Source: Hydrogenophaga sp. Root209 (GTDB lineage Bacteria > Pseudomonadota > Gammaproteobacteria > Burkholderiales > Burkholderiaceae_C). From it: a stretch of DNA of 64,000 nucleotides. The notes beneath the pieces are model-generated. The model ran no database searches, was not told the origin of the DNA, and saw only the letters and a program-made list of their open reading frames with translations. The stretch lies in contig NZ_LMIE01000032.1 of assembly GCF_001428625.1 (NCBI RefSeq), positions 62,001 through 126,000 of the forward strand, given 5' to 3'. This document shows, one piece after another, positions 61,823 to 64,000 of the stretch (position 1 is its first letter; every line of letters starts with the position of its first letter). Made by a program: the position numbers and the translations under genes.

Positions 61823-63649
61823 ATGACAAGCAGCCCCACCCCGAACACCTTGCAGACCCCGGACACAGGGGCTGGGGAGACTGCGCTTGCACTGCCGCAG
61901 CAGCGCCACAAGGTGGTGCTGGTGATGGACCTGGTGGAGTCGGTGCGCCTGATGGCCGCCAACGAGGCCGCCGTGGTGAACCAATGGCGCGGCTTCGTGC
62001 ACCACGCCACCAGCACGGTGCTGCCCGACTGCAAGGGCCGCATGGTCAAGAGCCTGGGCGACGGCATGCTGGTGGAGTTCGACCAGCCCACCGATGCGGT
62101 GCGCGCGGCCCTCACGTTGCACAAGTACTTTGCCCCGCTCAACGACACCTTGCCGGTGAACCAGCAGCTGTTTCTTCGGGCCGGGCTGAACGCCACGCAC
62201 CTGTATGCCGACGAGAACGACGTGTATGGCCACGGCGTGAACCTCGCGGCCCGCGTGGCCGACCTCGCTGCCCCGGGCGAGACCATCATCACCGCCAGCA
62301 TCTTCGACGGCATCGTGGTCGGCATGGATGCCGAGGTGGAAGACCGCGGCGAAAACTACCTCAAGCATTGGCCCGAACCGGTTCGCACCTGGGCTGTCCA
62401 TCCCGTGAGTGCGGGGTCGTCCGCGATCCGCGCCCAGGTGCCGGAAGGCACTGCGCTGGACTTCCGCCCTTCAATCGCCGTCGTGCCCTTCGAGACGCGC
62501 AGCCACGTCACCGAACAGTTCGTGATTGGCGAACTCATTGCCGACGGCGTCATCGCGCAGCTCGCGCGCAGCCCCGATCTGCGCGTGATCTCCCGCCTGT
62601 CCACCACTGCCTTCCGGGGACGCACCTCTTCCGCAGGCGACATCGGTCGACATCTAGAAGCCACGTTTGTGCTGGGCGGCAGCTACGTGACCTACGGCGA
62701 CAAGGTCGTGATCATGGCGCAGCTCACCGACAACCGCCGCGAAGAAGTGATCTGGGCCGATCGGCTCACAGGCGACGTGCGAGACCTGATGGAAGCCCAG
62801 AGTGCACTGCTTGACGCCCTGTGCTCGGCCTGCTCCAAGGCATTGCTGAACGACGTGGTGCAACGCACCCTGGTGCTGCCCTTGCCCCAGCTCGACAGCA
62901 ACGCCCTTTTGCTCGGTGGCATCACGCTGATGCACCGCTCCACGCCGCGAGACCTGCAACGCAGCCACCAGTTGCTCGAAGCGGTGGTGGAGCGCCACAA
63001 GCGCGTGGCTACGCCATGGGCCTGGCTGGCCAAGTGGCACATCATGCAGGTGGTGCAAGGACTCTCGGCCGAACCGGCGCGAGACTTTCAGCGCGCGATC
63101 GACACCGCCGACCGCGCACTCGATCTGGAACCTGGCAGTTCGCTGGCCATGGCCATCAAAGGCCATGCGCTGTGCCACCTCGGTGAAGACGTGGACACAT
63201 CGCGCCGACTGCTGCAGGAAGCCACGCAGAGCAACCCGAACGACCCTATGGCCTGGCTGTACAACAGCGTGTGGTCGACGATGTGGGGAAATGCAGAAGA
63301 TTCGGTGATGGAGACCGAAAACGCTCTGCATCTCTCGCCGCTGGATCCCCAGAAGTACTACTTCGAGATGATGTTGGCCACCAGCTACCTGGCCGTAGGG
63401 CAGTTGGCTCGATCGATCGAAATGGGTCAGTCGTCTTTGAAGAAGAACAGATATCACTTACCGACCATTCGAACCCTGCTGATCGCGCAGTACGAATTCG
63501 GTGCGGAGTCTGACGCGATTCAGACCTTTCAATTGCTCAGATCGCTTCAACCCGATCTCACGGTGTCGAAATACCTTGCCTCCGGAAAACAAAGTCCCCT
63601 GAGAAGAAAAGGGGCGAAAGTCCTGGCGGCTCTCGGTATGCCCAACTAA
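61823..63649 (+). CDS. Class III adenylate/guanylate cyclase with TolB-like and TPR regions
   Basis: A 608-residue, apparently soluble protein. The cyclase domain (about 28-185) has metal Asp 36 (LVMDLVES) and Asp 80 (VKSLGDGM), the Lys before it as expected for ATP specificity, and the transition-state pair in GHGVNLAAR (Asn 140, Arg 144). A TolB-like part follows (RPSIAVVPFETRS ... IADGVIAQLARS), then TPR helices (LQRSHQLLEAVVER, FQRAIDTADRALDLEPG). It should make cAMP, less likely cGMP. ATG 61823 begins a 28-residue low-complexity leader. It is followed 18 bases later by the SGGL-repeat gene. Confidence 0.88.
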   Translation: MTSSPTPNTLQTPDTGAGETALALPQQRHKVVLVMDLVESVRLMAANEAAVVNQWRGFVHHATSTVLPDCKGRMVKSLGDGMLVEFDQPTDAVRAALTLHKYFAPLNDTLPVNQQLFLRAGLNATHLYADENDVYGHGVNLAARVADLAAPGETIITASIFDGIVVGMDAEVEDRGENYLKHWPEPVRTWAVHPVSAGSSAIRAQVPEGTALDFRPSIAVVPFETRSHVTEQFVIGELIADGVIAQLARSPDLRVISRLSTTAFRGRTSSAGDIGRHLEATFVLGGSYVTYGDKVVIMAQLTDNRREEVIWADRLTGDVRDLMEAQSALLDALCSACSKALLNDVVQRTLVLPLPQLDSNALLLGGITLMHRSTPRDLQRSHQLLEAVVERHKRVATPWAWLAKWHIMQVVQGLSAEPARDFQRAIDTADRALDLEPGSSLAMAIKGHALCHLGEDVDTSRRLLQEATQSNPNDPMAWLYNSVWSTMWGNAEDSVMETENALHLSPLDPQKYYFEMMLATSYLAVGQLARSIEMGQSSLKKNRYHLPTIRTLLIAQYEFGAESDAIQTFQLLRSLQPDLTVSKYLASGKQSPLRRKGAKVLAALGMPN

Positions 63650-63667
63650 CAATTTCAAGGAGTAGTC

Positions 63668-64000
63668 ATGAGCGGTGGCCTGAGCGGGGGTTTGAGTGGC
63701 GGTTTGAGCGGGGGCCTCAGCGGCGGCCTCAGCGGTGGGTTGAGCGGCGGGCTCAGTGGAGGTTTGAGCGGCGGGCTCGGCACTGCGGTGGTGTCGGCCG
63801 ACGCCCTGCTCCTGAGTCGCGCAGCGATCGTGGGACCCTTCGTTGGGGCCACTTTGCATGTCAGCGAGCCTGCTTTCGACAAGCCCGACAACCTCAGGCT
63901 TTGGGCCGATGGCCCCCGCGTTGAAGCTTGTTTCACCGAACTCGTCGAGGGACTGCTCTTCAAAACGCGAAATGGTCCCAAGGAGGCGGTGCTGGAGTTT
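63668..64000 (+). CDS. Unrecognised protein with nine N-terminal SGGL repeats (cut by window edge)
   Basis: The frame is open for 111 codons to the window end. After Met, nine exact copies of Ser-Gly-Gly-Leu fill residues 2-37, then comes a mixed domain (GTAVVSADALLLSRAAIVGP, VGATLHVSEPAFDKPDN, RVEACFTELVEGLLF). The repeats use different codons for Ser, Gly and Leu, which argues for selection on the protein and against a recent DNA expansion. A strong AAGGAG site precedes ATG 63668, and the distance to the cyclase stop is 18 bases, so the two genes are most likely one transcript. I recognise no family; the repeat is not RTX, which has GGxGxDxUx. Confidence 0.75.
   Translation, partial: MSGGLSGGLSGGLSGGLSGGLSGGLSGGLSGGLSGGLGTAVVSADALLLSRAAIVGPFVGATLHVSEPAFDKPDNLRLWADGPRVEACFTELVEGLLFKTRNGPKEAVLEF

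Overview
The window is high-GC DNA from a betaproteobacterium, most likely Burkholderiales/Comamonadaceae (Hydrogenophaga-like). The support is the gene content (a complete iscRSUA-hscBA-fdx operon, a CopK-type copper protein, RraA, 6S RNA next to zapA, a histone H1-like SWIB protein, a DUF2917/LysR pair) and two kinds of intergenic palindromic repeat that I recall from that family. The genus is an inference; there is no rRNA gene to fix it. Genes are dense, mostly in long co-directional runs, with no phage, transposase, integrase or CRISPR.

Layout. (1) 1-1451: end of a catabolic ornithine carbamoyltransferase gene and arcC, the tail of an arginine deiminase operon. (2) 1.6-14.2 kb: a copper/heavy-metal resistance region. 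It holds copK, an MgtC/DUF4010 membrane protein, a minus-strand run (small exported protein, Met-rich lipoprotein, multicopper oxidase, HMA protein, exported protein, DUF2933, YHS-type P1B-ATPase, beta-propeller), and a CueR/CopZ unit divergent from a CopA Cu(+)-ATPase over two CueR-like dyads. It ends at a tRNA-Val gene. (3) 14.5-20.8 kb: dnaQ and the iron-sulfur assembly operon with an IscR-type autoregulatory site. (4) 21-24.2 kb: uvrB, a DUF6172 gene and a 3'-5' exonuclease. (5) 24.4-30.6 kb: a type I secretion locus (ABC, HlyD, TolC) whose large surface-protein gene is cut short inside a LamG-like domain and runs directly into the transporter gene. (6) 30.6-41.3 kb: assorted genes, including an acyltransferase, an aminotransferase, a frameshifted lipoprotein gene, a LysR regulator, nth, a truncated hemoglobin with a SARP/AfsR-like BTAD regulator, and a ParD-like antitoxin gene overlapping a methionine aminopeptidase gene. 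(7) 41.3-58.6 kb: one minus-strand run for corrinoid uptake and salvage (riboswitch-btuB, a signal-less BtuF paralogue, cobU, btuF-btuC-btuD, cobO, cbiB, cobD-type decarboxylase, cobQ, cobT, cobS, cobC) with the whole biotin set bioB-bioA-bioD-bioF in its middle. (8) 58.6-64 kb: a ZapB-like gene, zapA, 6S RNA, a TauE/SafE permease, rraA, a SWIB-H1 chromatin-like protein, and a class III nucleotide cyclase with TolB-like and TPR regions, followed by an unrecognised protein with nine SGGL repeats that runs off the window.

How the parts work together. The copper genes detect Cu(+) (CueR), carry it (CopZ-like HMA proteins), pump it out (two P1B-ATPases), oxidise it (multicopper oxidase) and buffer it in the periplasm (CopK, Met-rich lipoprotein). 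The corrinoid genes import B12 precursors (BtuB-BtuFCD), adenosylate them (CobO), attach the aminopropanol arm (CobD/CbiB) and assemble the nucleotide loop (CobU/CobT/CobS/CobC). No corrin-ring synthesis genes are seen, so this looks like salvage rather than de novo synthesis. Function calls rest on motifs read by eye, not on database searches.
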